The position numbers were made by a program, and so were the translations under genes. Source: Granulicella sp. L46 (GTDB lineage: Bacteria > Acidobacteriota > Terriglobia > Terriglobales > Acidobacteriaceae). Taken from it: a stretch of DNA of 64,000 bases. The notes beneath the pieces were generated by a model. The model saw only the letters and a list, made by a program, of their open reading frames with translations. It did not search any database and was not told where the DNA came from. The DNA lies in contig NZ_LMUT01000003.1 in NCBI RefSeq assembly GCF_009765785.1, positions 483,570 to 547,569 of the forward strand, in the 5' to 3' direction. Below are positions 8,802 through 17,027 of this stretch, piece after piece (position 1 is the first letter of the stretch; each line of letters starts with the position of its first letter).

Positions 8802-9728
8802 TCAAGCCAGCAGATATTTCAACAACGCCATGCGAATGTAAAGACCGTTCTTCGCCTGCCGGAAGTACGCCGCCCTCGCGTTCGCATCCACCTCTGGCGA
8901 AATCTCGTTCACGCGTGGCAGCGCATGCATGATGATCGCGTCCGGTTTCAATCGATCGGCGATCTCCGCATTGATCACATACACATCCTTCACCACGTCA
9001 TACTCGTCCTTCGAAGCAAAGCGCTCGCTCTGCACCCGCGTGATATACGCAACATCGGCCTCTTCAATCACACCCTCGAGCTTCTCTCCCTCGTGGAAAG
9101 CGACCCCTTTCTCCATCAGGTACTCCCGATACGCTAACGGCAGCCGCAGTTGCCACGGCGAAATCAGATCGATCGTCACACCCGGATAAAGGGAGAGCAG
9201 TGGCAGCAATGAATGGATCGTCCTTCCGTTGAGCAGATCGCCCACCAGCGCAACACGCAGTCCACTCAGCCGCCCCAACTCCTTCTTGATCGTGTACATA
9301 TCCGCCAGCGCCTGCGTCGGATGCTCTCCCACGCCATCACCCGCATTGATGATCGGCACCGGTGAAATTCTCGCCGCCGCCTCAGCAGTCCCCGGCTCAT
9401 AGTGCCGAATCGCAATCGCATCCGCATAACCGCTCACCACGCGAATCGTATCGCTGATTGTCTCGCCCTTAGTTGCCGACGAGTTAGCGCGCGCGTTCTC
9501 CGCGGTTAGCACGCCCCCGCCCAGCTTCTGCATCGCCGCCTCAAACGAAAACCGCGTTCGCGTGCTCGGCTCAAAAAATAACGTCGCCAGGATTCGCCCG
9601 CGCAATGGATCTGTCAGCGCGCGAAACACGTCGTCGCGCTCCATCTGGTGCGCCGACTCAAACAGCCACAACAAAAATTCAGGATCCTTGAACTGTCGCG
9701 CGCTGATTACGTGCTTGAGCTTTTCCAT
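8802..9728 (-). CDS. pyrB: aspartate carbamoyltransferase catalytic subunit
   Basis: 308 aa. Condenses carbamoyl phosphate and aspartate in the second step of de novo pyrimidine synthesis. Carbamoyl-phosphate motif FEPSTRTR (52-59), a loop residue segment around TKGET, and HPTQALADMYTI (aspartate/carbamoyl site) are present; DLLNGRTIHSLLPLLS also fits the family. ATG 9728 is preferred over the in-frame GTG 9740 because GAGGGAG lies about 10 nt upstream. Last gene of the pyrDEFCB run; pyrC stops 16 bp before. No pyrI regulatory subunit is seen, so the enzyme is either a bare trimer or pairs with dihydroorotase. Confidence 0.97.
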   Translation of the reverse strand: MEKLKHVISARQFKDPEFLLWLFESAHQMERDDVFRALTDPLRGRILATLFFEPSTRTRFSFEAAMQKLGGGVLTAENARANSSATKGETISDTIRVVSGYADAIAIRHYEPGTAEAAARISPVPIINAGDGVGEHPTQALADMYTIKKELGRLSGLRVALVGDLLNGRTIHSLLPLLSLYPGVTIDLISPWQLRLPLAYREYLMEKGVAFHEGEKLEGVIEEADVAYITRVQSERFASKDEYDVVKDVYVINAEIADRLKPDAIIMHALPRVNEISPEVDANARAAYFRQAKNGLYIRMALLKYLLA

Positions 9729-9744
9729 CGGAGCAAACACTCCC

Positions 9745-10986
9745 TCAACCTGCCGGGTAAACCCTGCCTTGCAATACGGTATAGGTCACGCGGCCAGGCA
9801 TCGTATATCCCTCAAACGGGGACCAGCCGCACTTCGTTTTCATGTCCTCACGCCGGACCACATACGGCGCATCGGGATCGAGAATCGTGAGTGAGCCAAC
9901 ATATCCCGGCTCAATCGCGCCATACCCCTTGCCAAAACCCTGCGGGAGAAACTCCTTCACAAACTTCCCGGGATTCCATGCACACACCCGCGCAATATCC
10001 TGCGCGGAAAACCTGTGCTCCGCCATCAGCCACGTCGCAAACGCCCCATAGGTATCCAGATGCGGCACACCACTCACGCCCTCCATCTTCTCTTCGATCG
10101 TGTGCGGAGCATGGTCCGTCGCAACATAATCCACTAGTCCCACGCGCAACGCTCCAATCAGCGCCAGCCGATCCGCCGGCCCTCGCAACGGAGGATTCAT
10201 CTGCAGCCACAGCCGATTCTCGTCCGTCAGCATCGAGTCATCAAAAAACAAATGATGCGGCGTAGCCTCAGCCGTCACCCGCACCCCGCGCGCCTTCGCT
10301 GCCGCAATCTTCTCCAGGCCGCCCTTCGTCGAGTAATGACAAAGCTTCCCTACCAGCTCATATCGCTCAATCAAATACAGCGCAAACTCCGTCGCCGTTA
10401 TCTCAGCCCTGGCCGGACGCCGTTGCTCATGCGTGGGCTCTCCCGAACTCTCGCGCAAGATCGCAGGATCCTCGCAATGAAAGCTCACATTCTTCCCGCG
10501 ATACTTTGCAATCACCCCCTCAAGCTGTTCCTGCGAAGCAAAGAATAGATCCCCGACCGACGGTCCCATGAACGCTTTATACGGCACATGCCGCCGCAGC
10601 GGACTAGTCTCCGGACCAATCCCCGCATACAGCGTCACATGGACCGCCGACGTCTCCGTCAACTTCTCCTTCGCCGCATAGCGCTCATCGTCCACCGGCG
10701 CAACCGGATTATTCGGCATATCCGCAACATGCGTCACGCCCCCATGGATCGATGCCGCCGCCACCGTCGAAAAATCCTCTTTATAAACCTGCGACTTGCT
10801 CACATCATCGCGCGCATGAATATGAATATCGCCAAAGCCTGGAAAAATAATCTGTCCATCGAGATTGAGATCGCTCTTCCCCGTCCGAGGCCCCACATGC
10901 TCAATCAATCCCGTCTCGGTATTGATCTCAATCGCACCTTCAAACACCCGATCGTGGTTCGCAATCATTCCTTCAAGACGCAGCAT
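9745..10986 (-). CDS. pyrC: dihydroorotase, amidohydrolase superfamily
   Basis: 413 aa, cyclises carbamoyl aspartate to dihydroorotate. Metal-site DIHIHARDD (53-61) replaces the usual DxHxHLR; then KED (possible carboxylated Lys) followed by HGGVTHVADMPNN, FHCEDP, PHHLFFDD and ATDHAPHT supply the remaining metal and substrate residues. The ATG at 10986 has AGAGG upstream and overlaps the pyrF stop by 14 bp; a more upstream in-frame start at 11049 would extend the overlap with pyrF without benefit. Type I-like, class that often complexes with PyrB. Middle of the pyr operon. Confidence 0.93.
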   Translation of the reverse strand: MLRLEGMIANHDRVFEGAIEINTETGLIEHVGPRTGKSDLNLDGQIIFPGFGDIHIHARDDVSKSQVYKEDFSTVAAASIHGGVTHVADMPNNPVAPVDDERYAAKEKLTETSAVHVTLYAGIGPETSPLRRHVPYKAFMGPSVGDLFFASQEQLEGVIAKYRGKNVSFHCEDPAILRESSGEPTHEQRRPARAEITATEFALYLIERYELVGKLCHYSTKGGLEKIAAAKARGVRVTAEATPHHLFFDDSMLTDENRLWLQMNPPLRGPADRLALIGALRVGLVDYVATDHAPHTIEEKMEGVSGVPHLDTYGAFATWLMAEHRFSAQDIARVCAWNPGKFVKEFLPQGFGKGYGAIEPGYVGSLTILDPDAPYVVRREDMKTKCGWSPFEGYTMPGRVTYTVLQGRVYPAG

Positions 10987-11794
10987 GGGCCGCCTCTCGT
11001 GCCACGTTGATCTCATCCCGAAGATTTCGCGCCGCGCCCTCAGGATCATCGCTGAATAGAATCGCCCGCGAGCTGCTGATCAACAATCCCTTACCCCGCG
11101 CATCCAACCCCGCAGCCACCACCGCCGCCACATCTCCGCCCTGTGCACCCACCCCCGGCACAAGGAACGGAATCCCCGGTGCAACCGCGCGAATCCTTCG
11201 CATCTCTTCCGGATACGTGGCGCCGACCACCAGCATGCAGTTCCCCGCAGCATTCCACTCCGAGCTCACTCGCATCGCCACGGTCTCCCACAGTGGGCGC
11301 CCATCGCATTCGAGATCCTGCAACTCCCCCGCTCCCGGATTCGACGTCCGGCACAAAACGATGCTCACCTTATCCTGCCGCTCCAGAAACGGTGCCAGCG
11401 CCTCTCGACCCAGGTAAGGATGCAGCGTCACCGCATCGAAACCCATCGCATCGAAAATGGACGCCACATATCCTCGATTCGTATTTCCAATGTCAGCGCG
11501 TTTCGCATCGCAGATCGTAAACACGTCAGGATGCTCACCACGCAGATACTCCATCGTTAGTTCAAGCTCTCGCAATCCCCGCGTTCCGCGCGCCTCATAG
11601 AACGCCATATTCGGTTTGTAGGACGCTGCATACGAATGCGTCTGCTCAATGATCCAGCGATTGAATGCAAACAGCGGAAACTCCTCGCTCTTGAAGCGTT
11701 CCGGAATCCGCTCAATCTCGGGATCCAATCCAACGCAAACCAGCGAGCCCACCGCATCCGCTCTCCGCTCGAACTTGTCTATCGCAGCGCTCAT
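10973..11794 (-). CDS. pyrF: orotidine 5'-phosphate decarboxylase (type 2)
   Basis: 273 aa, last step to UMP. The catalytic motif DAKRADIGNT (96-105) contains the Asp-Lys-Asp charge network, and LVCVGLDPE (18-26) holds the first active-site Asp. The length and the long DxKRxDIGxT form match the longer type 2 family rather than the about 230-aa E. coli form. Overlaps pyrC by 14 bp, implying translational coupling; pyrE stop lies 18 bp upstream. Confidence 0.95.
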   Translation of the reverse strand: MSAAIDKFERRADAVGSLVCVGLDPEIERIPERFKSEEFPLFAFNRWIIEQTHSYAASYKPNMAFYEARGTRGLRELELTMEYLRGEHPDVFTICDAKRADIGNTNRGYVASIFDAMGFDAVTLHPYLGREALAPFLERQDKVSIVLCRTSNPGAGELQDLECDGRPLWETVAMRVSSEWNAAGNCMLVVGATYPEEMRRIRAVAPGIPFLVPGVGAQGGDVAAVVAAGLDARGKGLLISSSRAILFSDDPEGAARNLRDEINVAREAAHAAS

Positions 11795-11812
11795 CGTCCT
11801 CGATCCAAACTC

Positions 11813-12487
11813 CTATTCAAACCCATGCCGCTTCGCCCACGACCGCGGCTCATCCAGCCAATCCCGCACCACCGCCGCTCCCGCCTCATCAATCATTTCC
11901 TGCCTCACCGCGCACTCAAGCACCACAGGAAACGTCGTTGCCGCATGCAATGTCACACCCGACATCGCGAACAAGTGCACTGCATCCGGAAAATCGTAGC
12001 TGATGATCGCCAGGCAATCCGTGACCAACGCACCCTCTGCGCGTAATGCCTCAATCGCCGCAAGGCTGCTTCCGCCGGTCGTCACCAAATCCTCAACCAG
12101 CACAACCCGCTTGCCGGTCACGTCGCCGCCTTCTACGCGCTTCTTCGTGCCGTGTTCTTTCAGCTCTTTGCGAATGAACACCGAAGGCGTCCGCATCGAA
12201 AACCCCAGCGCCGCACTGTGTGGGATGCCTGCAGCCTCAACTCCACCCACCACATCCACTGCAATCTCACGCTCTGCAATCAATCCTTCAAACCCACGAA
12301 TCACCTTCGCCCACTGCTCCGGCCAGAACGGAAACCGTCGATTGTCGCAGTACACCGGCGACTTAATTCCCGACTTGAATGTAATCGGAGCGGCTGGCCG
12401 AAAGCCCACACCCTCAATCGCAATCAACGCCTCCGCGATCTCGCGGCTCCGGCTCTCATAGCTGGTTCGCCCGGCCTCATAGCTCAT
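11813..12487 (-). CDS. pyrE: orotate phosphoribosyltransferase
   Basis: 224 aa, attaches PRPP-derived ribose phosphate to orotate. The PRPP-binding motif RVVLVEDLVTTGGS (127-140) and the flexible-loop basic segment RKELKEHGTKKRVEG (106-120) are both present, as is FKSGIKSPVYCDNR near the N-terminus. ATG 12487 is preferred (overlaps pyrD by 11 bp); the reading frame is open to 12514. Two near-identical N-terminal Tyr-Glu segments (SYEAGRTSYESR) suggest a tiny duplication at the extreme N-terminus. Confidence 0.94.
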   Translation of the reverse strand: MSYEAGRTSYESRSREIAEALIAIEGVGFRPAAPITFKSGIKSPVYCDNRRFPFWPEQWAKVIRGFEGLIAEREIAVDVVGGVEAAGIPHSAALGFSMRTPSVFIRKELKEHGTKKRVEGGDVTGKRVVLVEDLVTTGGSSLAAIEALRAEGALVTDCLAIISYDFPDAVHLFAMSGVTLHAATTFPVVLECAVRQEMIDEAGAAVVRDWLDEPRSWAKRHGFE

Positions 12488-13544
12488 GCGCCTGCTCCTT
12501 GATCTCTCTCGCAAGATCGGGATGCCACATCGCCGCAGTCGCCGACATCACCACATCCGCCCCAGCCCTGCGATACTCATCGAACGCCGCCGCACTCCCC
12601 ACTCCGCCGACACCCATGATCGTAAACGTCTGCCCCAACTCGCCTCGTATGCGCGCCAGCTTCGACGCCATCGCCACGCCCGCCCACTTCACCGAACTAC
12701 CGCACACCCCGCTCCGCAACCGACCCTCTCCGGGCAGCGCCTGCTTCCCATCCGCATCCAGAATCTCCGCCGAAATCGTATTGATCGCCGCAATTCCGTC
12801 CACCGTCTTCCCAACCTCGCGCAAGAACTCTTCCAGCTTCTTCTCGTCCTTGTAGAACGCCATCTTGATCACCAGCGGCACGCCGCCAATCTCGTCCTTG
12901 ATCGCTTCCACCACCTGCCGCGAGCGTTGAATGTCGAAGCACAGAAGATTCGCAGTCCCCTCATTCGGGCAGCTCAAATTCACCTCGATCACCGGCACGC
13001 CCGTCTCCTTCACCAGCCGCGCTCCAAGCACAAAGTCCGCAAGGTAATCCGCCACCCGACCGTTCTCCGGCAACGTTCCCTGGAAGCTCCCCACCACCAC
13101 CTGCCCCGGCCGAGCATAGGCGGCGGCATCCGCCATATCTCGCTGCCAGAACTCCGGATCATACGACGGCACGCCAAACGAATTCGTAATCGACAGCGGC
13201 TCGCTATAATCCTCATTCGCCACCAGCGTGCGGTCCGGCGCAAGGTCACCCTCCACTTTCACGGCCAGCACATTGGGCCATGGATGGCACGCATACTTCT
13301 TGGTCCGCACCGTCTTGTACACCGGGATATCGAACCCCATATCCAGCGCGGCTTTTACAAATTTCCCATTGATCAGTGGTCCCGCAGGAATACCAAACGG
13401 CGCAAACACCGGATGTCCGAGAAACTCATGCTTAGGTTCTGTAGTTTGGGAAGTAGGAGAGGTGTTGGCGAAGAGGCCAAACGGGCCGCGCTCAAAATTA
13501 TCCAGATAAGACTTTGCCGGGTCGTAAAACGGCTCAGAGGGCAT
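12477..13544 (-). CDS. pyrD: dihydroorotate dehydrogenase, class 1-like
   Basis: 355 aa FMN flavoprotein oxidising dihydroorotate to orotate. EVNLSCPNEG (187-196) places Cys192 where class 1 enzymes have the catalytic base (class 2 has Ser). FMN-binding segments are FGIPAGPL, TNSFGVPS (120-127) and IMGVGGVGSAAAF; SGVCGSSVKWAG fits the phosphate site. No N-terminal membrane helix, consistent with a soluble class 1 enzyme. ATG 13544 gives MPSEPFYDPAKSYL; in-frame start at 13589 would abut the response regulator stop. First pyr gene of the run, 45 bp after that regulator. No pyrK (class 1B partner) is visible. Confidence 0.95.
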   Translation of the reverse strand: MPSEPFYDPAKSYLDNFERGPFGLFANTSPTSQTTEPKHEFLGHPVFAPFGIPAGPLINGKFVKAALDMGFDIPVYKTVRTKKYACHPWPNVLAVKVEGDLAPDRTLVANEDYSEPLSITNSFGVPSYDPEFWQRDMADAAAYARPGQVVVGSFQGTLPENGRVADYLADFVLGARLVKETGVPVIEVNLSCPNEGTANLLCFDIQRSRQVVEAIKDEIGGVPLVIKMAFYKDEKKLEEFLREVGKTVDGIAAINTISAEILDADGKQALPGEGRLRSGVCGSSVKWAGVAMASKLARIRGELGQTFTIMGVGGVGSAAAFDEYRRAGADVVMSATAAMWHPDLAREIKEQAHEL

Positions 13545-13589
13545 GCACCAGATCACCTGTCCCTCTAGTATAGCCCACTGTTTTTGCAC

Positions 13590-14264
13590 TTATCTGGGGT
13601 CGATCTGCGTCTCGATCGCATACCGGACGAGCTGCGACCGGCTCCGAACCCCTGCTCGCTCAAACAGCTTCTGCAGCACCGCCTTCACCGAGCTTTCTGT
13701 CATCTCCAACTGCGCCCCAATTTCCTTGTTGCTATGCCCCTCAAGCACACCCCGCAACACCCCCGACTCCCGCGTACTTAGCCGCTCCGCCACCGGCCTC
13801 TCAGCTCCAGCCAACCCGCCCGACGCAATCAACGACAGCGACGCACGCGACGAAATCCACCGCTCACCCTTCGCCGTGCGTTGGATCGCAAGCATCAACT
13901 CCACGGTCGGTTCCGTCTTCAAAAAGATTCCCGTATTCAGCTCCGTAACCGCACGCATCAGATCTGCCGATCCCATCCCCGCGGTCACCATCAGCACGCG
14001 CGCGTCTGGTCTTAATCTCCGCACCTTGCGCACCAGGTCAAGTCCATTCCCCTCACCCGATCCCTCCAGCTCATAGTCCACGAGCGCCGCGTCAAACTCT
14101 AGGCCGGCTCGCAGTGCCGCCAGGGCATCCTCAGCATTCGCGAAGTCGCCGCTAATCTCCACGCCCGCCTCACCCTCCAGCAACCGCCGCAGGCTCTCCC
14201 GAAACAACGTGTGATCATCCACCAACAGCAGCCGAATCACCTCGTGTTGACTCTTGGCCTTCAT
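13590..14264 (-). CDS. NarL/LuxR-type response regulator
   Basis: 224 aa. Receiver domain (about 10-130) with acidic pair Asp16-Asp17, phospho-acceptor Asp63 (ALVDYE), Thr94 and Lys116 (IFLKT). C-terminal LuxR-type helix-turn-helix (about 163-215; LSTRESGVLRGVLEG, NKEIGAQLEMTESSVKAVLQ). ATGA overlap with the upstream kinase gene shows the pair is co-translated. Targets unknown; the pyr genes lie 45 bp downstream on the same strand and the RND operon is divergent from the kinase. Confidence 0.93.
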   Translation of the reverse strand: MKAKSQHEVIRLLLVDDHTLFRESLRRLLEGEAGVEISGDFANAEDALAALRAGLEFDAALVDYELEGSGEGNGLDLVRKVRRLRPDARVLMVTAGMGSADLMRAVTELNTGIFLKTEPTVELMLAIQRTAKGERWISSRASLSLIASGGLAGAERPVAERLSTRESGVLRGVLEGHSNKEIGAQLEMTESSVKAVLQKLFERAGVRSRSQLVRYAIETQIDPR

Positions 14265-15664
14265 ACATCACCCTCGACCGGAATCATCTCCACGACAAAC
14301 GTGGCACCAGCCACGCTCGGTTGATACGCCAGGTTGCCATGAAAGCTCAGCATCATCGCGCGTGACAAATACAGCCCCAACCCCGAGCTCGACGACCCGC
14401 CGCCGAACGGCCGAAACAAGCTCGCCGGATCTCTTACCCCCGGCCCATTGTCTGAAACCTTCACCTGCACCAATCCAGCCACCTCGGCAGCGCGCAGCTC
14501 CAGCCGCGCATGTTCCACCGGCGCCAGCACCTTCTCCGCATTCCGCACCAGGTTCAGAAACACCTGCAGAAGGCTCTGCTGATCCGCCCACACCTCCGGC
14601 AGATCCTCCTCAACATGCCACCCCAACTCAATCCCAGACTCACGTAGCGACGGCGTCAGAATAATCCGCAGCTCCCGCAAAAAACTTTCCAGCCGCAGCT
14701 TTGTTGGCTGTCGCCGAGCCAAAGAAAGTTCCAGCGACGCCATCCGCTCCAGCGCCGTAACCAGCTGCCTAAGCGCTTCAAAATCCTCCGACGGCTCTTC
14801 CACTACAAACGTCGCCCGCAGATTCTGCTGCACTACGGAGATCGCCGCGCAGATATTGCGAATCTCGTGAAACAGCGCTCCCACCGCCAACCTCGATCCC
14901 ACCAGCACCTGCTCCAGGTTCGCCTCTTCTCGATCGCGCACCTCGGTCGACGCGTCGATGATCATCGCCGTCAGCCTTCCCCCACGCGACGTGATGTACG
15001 ACGACACCCACACATCCGCCAGGAACGGGTCCTGCGTCGCCCGCAGTCCCTGGCACTGCAGCATCGTCTTCAGATGCTCCCACCCTTGCCGCTGAATCTG
15101 TACCCGCGCCAGCGACGGCATAAACACGTTCAGCGACGAGCCCTGTAACTGTGCCGCCCCCATCGGACCCTCCCCCGAAAACATCCGCTCCGCTGCATCA
15201 TTCGCCTGCAAGATCGTGCCCGTCTCATCCGAAGTGATAATCGCGATCGAAGAGTTAGCCACCACCAACCGCAGCTGCTCCTCAGCTCCACGTCTCGCTT
15301 CAATCTCCGACTCCATCGCACCTAAATGCGACCGTTCTGTAGCGCGGCGCATCAATACCTCAGACACATACAAACCCGCCGCCGTGTACGCGAAGAAATA
15401 CAACGAGTCACGGGCAATCCCGTCCCGCAAGGTCCACGGATATCCATTAGCAAACTCAACCACCGCCGCGCACACTGCGCCCAACAATGGAATCTGCCAC
15501 CGCCGCAGCGCCGTACTCATAAGGACAACTGGCGCCAAGTACAGCAACGCCAGCGGAATCGCCTCACTCAGCTCCCGATCCATATACCCAATGATCGCGA
15601 TCCCCACCAATCCGGTCACGAGTCGGAACGCGTTGCTTTTCATGATGGTGGCTGCAAATCTCAT
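14261..15664 (-). CDS. membrane sensor histidine kinase with PAS domain
   Basis: 467 aa. N-terminal membrane module of about four helices (residues 12-105), a PAS-like sensor (about 130-240; AIITSDETGTILQANDAAERMF), then the kinase core: phospho-accepting His266 in GALFHEIRN, N-box VFLNLVRNAEKV (about 356-367), G1 VSDNGPGV and G2 SGLGLYLSRAM. Input unknown. The start chosen (15664) has only a weak ribosome site; ATG 15643 is an alternative that starts closer to the first helix. The gene is divergent from the RND efflux operon across about 170 bp in which I see no clear operator. Confidence 0.92.
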   Translation of the reverse strand: MRFAATIMKSNAFRLVTGLVGIAIIGYMDRELSEAIPLALLYLAPVVLMSTALRRWQIPLLGAVCAAVVEFANGYPWTLRDGIARDSLYFFAYTAAGLYVSEVLMRRATERSHLGAMESEIEARRGAEEQLRLVVANSSIAIITSDETGTILQANDAAERMFSGEGPMGAAQLQGSSLNVFMPSLARVQIQRQGWEHLKTMLQCQGLRATQDPFLADVWVSSYITSRGGRLTAMIIDASTEVRDREEANLEQVLVGSRLAVGALFHEIRNICAAISVVQQNLRATFVVEEPSEDFEALRQLVTALERMASLELSLARRQPTKLRLESFLRELRIILTPSLRESGIELGWHVEEDLPEVWADQQSLLQVFLNLVRNAEKVLAPVEHARLELRAAEVAGLVQVKVSDNGPGVRDPASLFRPFGGGSSSSGLGLYLSRAMMLSFHGNLAYQPSVAGATFVVEMIPVEGDV

Positions 15665-15833
15665 CGCTATCTTCAGTATCTGTAAATTCAGACAGTATCA
15701 ACGCGTCTTATCGAAAGATAAAAATGACAATCATAAGATTGAGCGTTGTTCCCGCCTCTGAACATTCCACTTGGTTTACCCTCAAAGTAATCGCTTATTG
15801 TCGACTAGCCCTACGCATTAACCTTCGAAATCT

Positions 15834-17027
15834 ATGAAAATGACGCTGAAAACGCTGCCAGATCAAGACTGTCCGAAGCCGGGTGCCCACGGTCTGTATC
15901 GTACCGCCGCACCTCTTCTTCTCTTCGCGCTCAGCCTCACGGGTTGCAAGCATGAGGCGGCGTCCCAGTCCGCGGAAGCTCCGCCCGCCGCCCAGGTAGA
16001 GGAAATCGGCGGCTCCAACCTCGTGCATGTCGACGGCGCCGGGCGCTTTTCGCTCGTGCAGGCGTTTACTCAGCCCGTCCGCACCAAACTCCAGGTCACC
16101 GGCTCGGTCAATCCAGATGTCTCTCGCGAGATTCCCGTGCTCTCCCTCGCCAATGGCCGAGTTGTCGCCCTCCACGTCGGTCTGGGCGATTACGTCCACA
16201 AAGGCCAGCTCGTCATGGAAGTTCAAAGTCCCGACGTCTCCACCGCCTTCGACGCCTATCTCAAAGCCGTTAACGACGAACACCTCGCTACCGTCACCCT
16301 CGATCGCGACAACCTGCTCTACAACAAGGGTGCCATTCCAAAGTCCCAGCAGGAAGCAGCACAGACCGGCGAAGACGATGCTAAGGCCGACCTCATTGCC
16401 GCCGAACAGCAACTCAAAATCCTCGGCGTCGACAAAAATCATCCCAGCGAGAACGTTAGGATCTACGCGCCGACGAGTGGCGTCATCACCGCGCAAAACG
16501 TCACCGCAGCCGGTGCCGCAGGCATCACCTACGCAGGCGCCGCCGGTTCGCTCACCATCGCCGATCTTTCGCACGTCTGGGTCATCTGCGACGTCTACGA
16601 GAATGATCTTGCCAACGTCCGCGTCGGTCAGCACGCCGACATCACCCTCAACGCCTTCCCCGGCAAAACGTTCTCCGGCACCATCAGCGACATCGGCGCC
16701 CAGCTCGACCCCAGCCTGCGCACCGCAAAGGTCCGCATTCAGGTCGAGAACCCACAGCATCTTCTTCGCATCGGCATGTTCGCGACCGCCATCCTTCAAG
16801 GTTCACGCGCTGAACAGCGGACGGTCGTTCCTGCCACCGCGATCCTCCAACTGCATGACCGTTCGTATGTCTTCCAGCCCGCGAGCGATGGCACCTTCAA
16901 GCGTGTGCTCGTGACAATCGGCGACTCCCTTCCCGGCAATCTTCTCGTAGTCACCGCTGGCGTCCAGCCCGGCCAGCAGGTCGTCAACAACGCACTCGAC
17001 CTCGAGAACGCGGCGGAGCAGCAATGA
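15834..17027 (+). CDS. RND efflux periplasmic adaptor lipoprotein (CzcB-like)
   Basis: 397 aa. A lipobox LTGC (Cys38) after a hydrophobic stretch predicts a lipid-anchored adaptor. Barrel-sandwich/lipoyl halves flank an alpha-hairpin: VVALHVGLGDYVHKGQLV (about 110-127) and RIYAPTSGVITAQNVTAAG (about 210-228), followed by the beta-barrel DVYENDLANVRVGQ and the membrane-proximal domain PATAILQLHDRSYVF. It links the inner-membrane pump to the outer-membrane factor. ATG 15834 or 15840 both fit; neither has a strong ribosome site. Stop overlaps the pump start (ATGA). Confidence 0.92.
   Translation: MKMTLKTLPDQDCPKPGAHGLYRTAAPLLLFALSLTGCKHEAASQSAEAPPAAQVEEIGGSNLVHVDGAGRFSLVQAFTQPVRTKLQVTGSVNPDVSREIPVLSLANGRVVALHVGLGDYVHKGQLVMEVQSPDVSTAFDAYLKAVNDEHLATVTLDRDNLLYNKGAIPKSQQEAAQTGEDDAKADLIAAEQQLKILGVDKNHPSENVRIYAPTSGVITAQNVTAAGAAGITYAGAAGSLTIADLSHVWVICDVYENDLANVRVGQHADITLNAFPGKTFSGTISDIGAQLDPSLRTAKVRIQVENPQHLLRIGMFATAILQGSRAEQRTVVPATAILQLHDRSYVFQPASDGTFKRVLVTIGDSLPGNLLVVTAGVQPGQQVVNNALDLENAAEQQ

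Noticed and set aside
13545-13589. PyrR-type attenuator before pyrD
   Set aside because: Only 45 bp, with no antiterminator/terminator pair or T-run.
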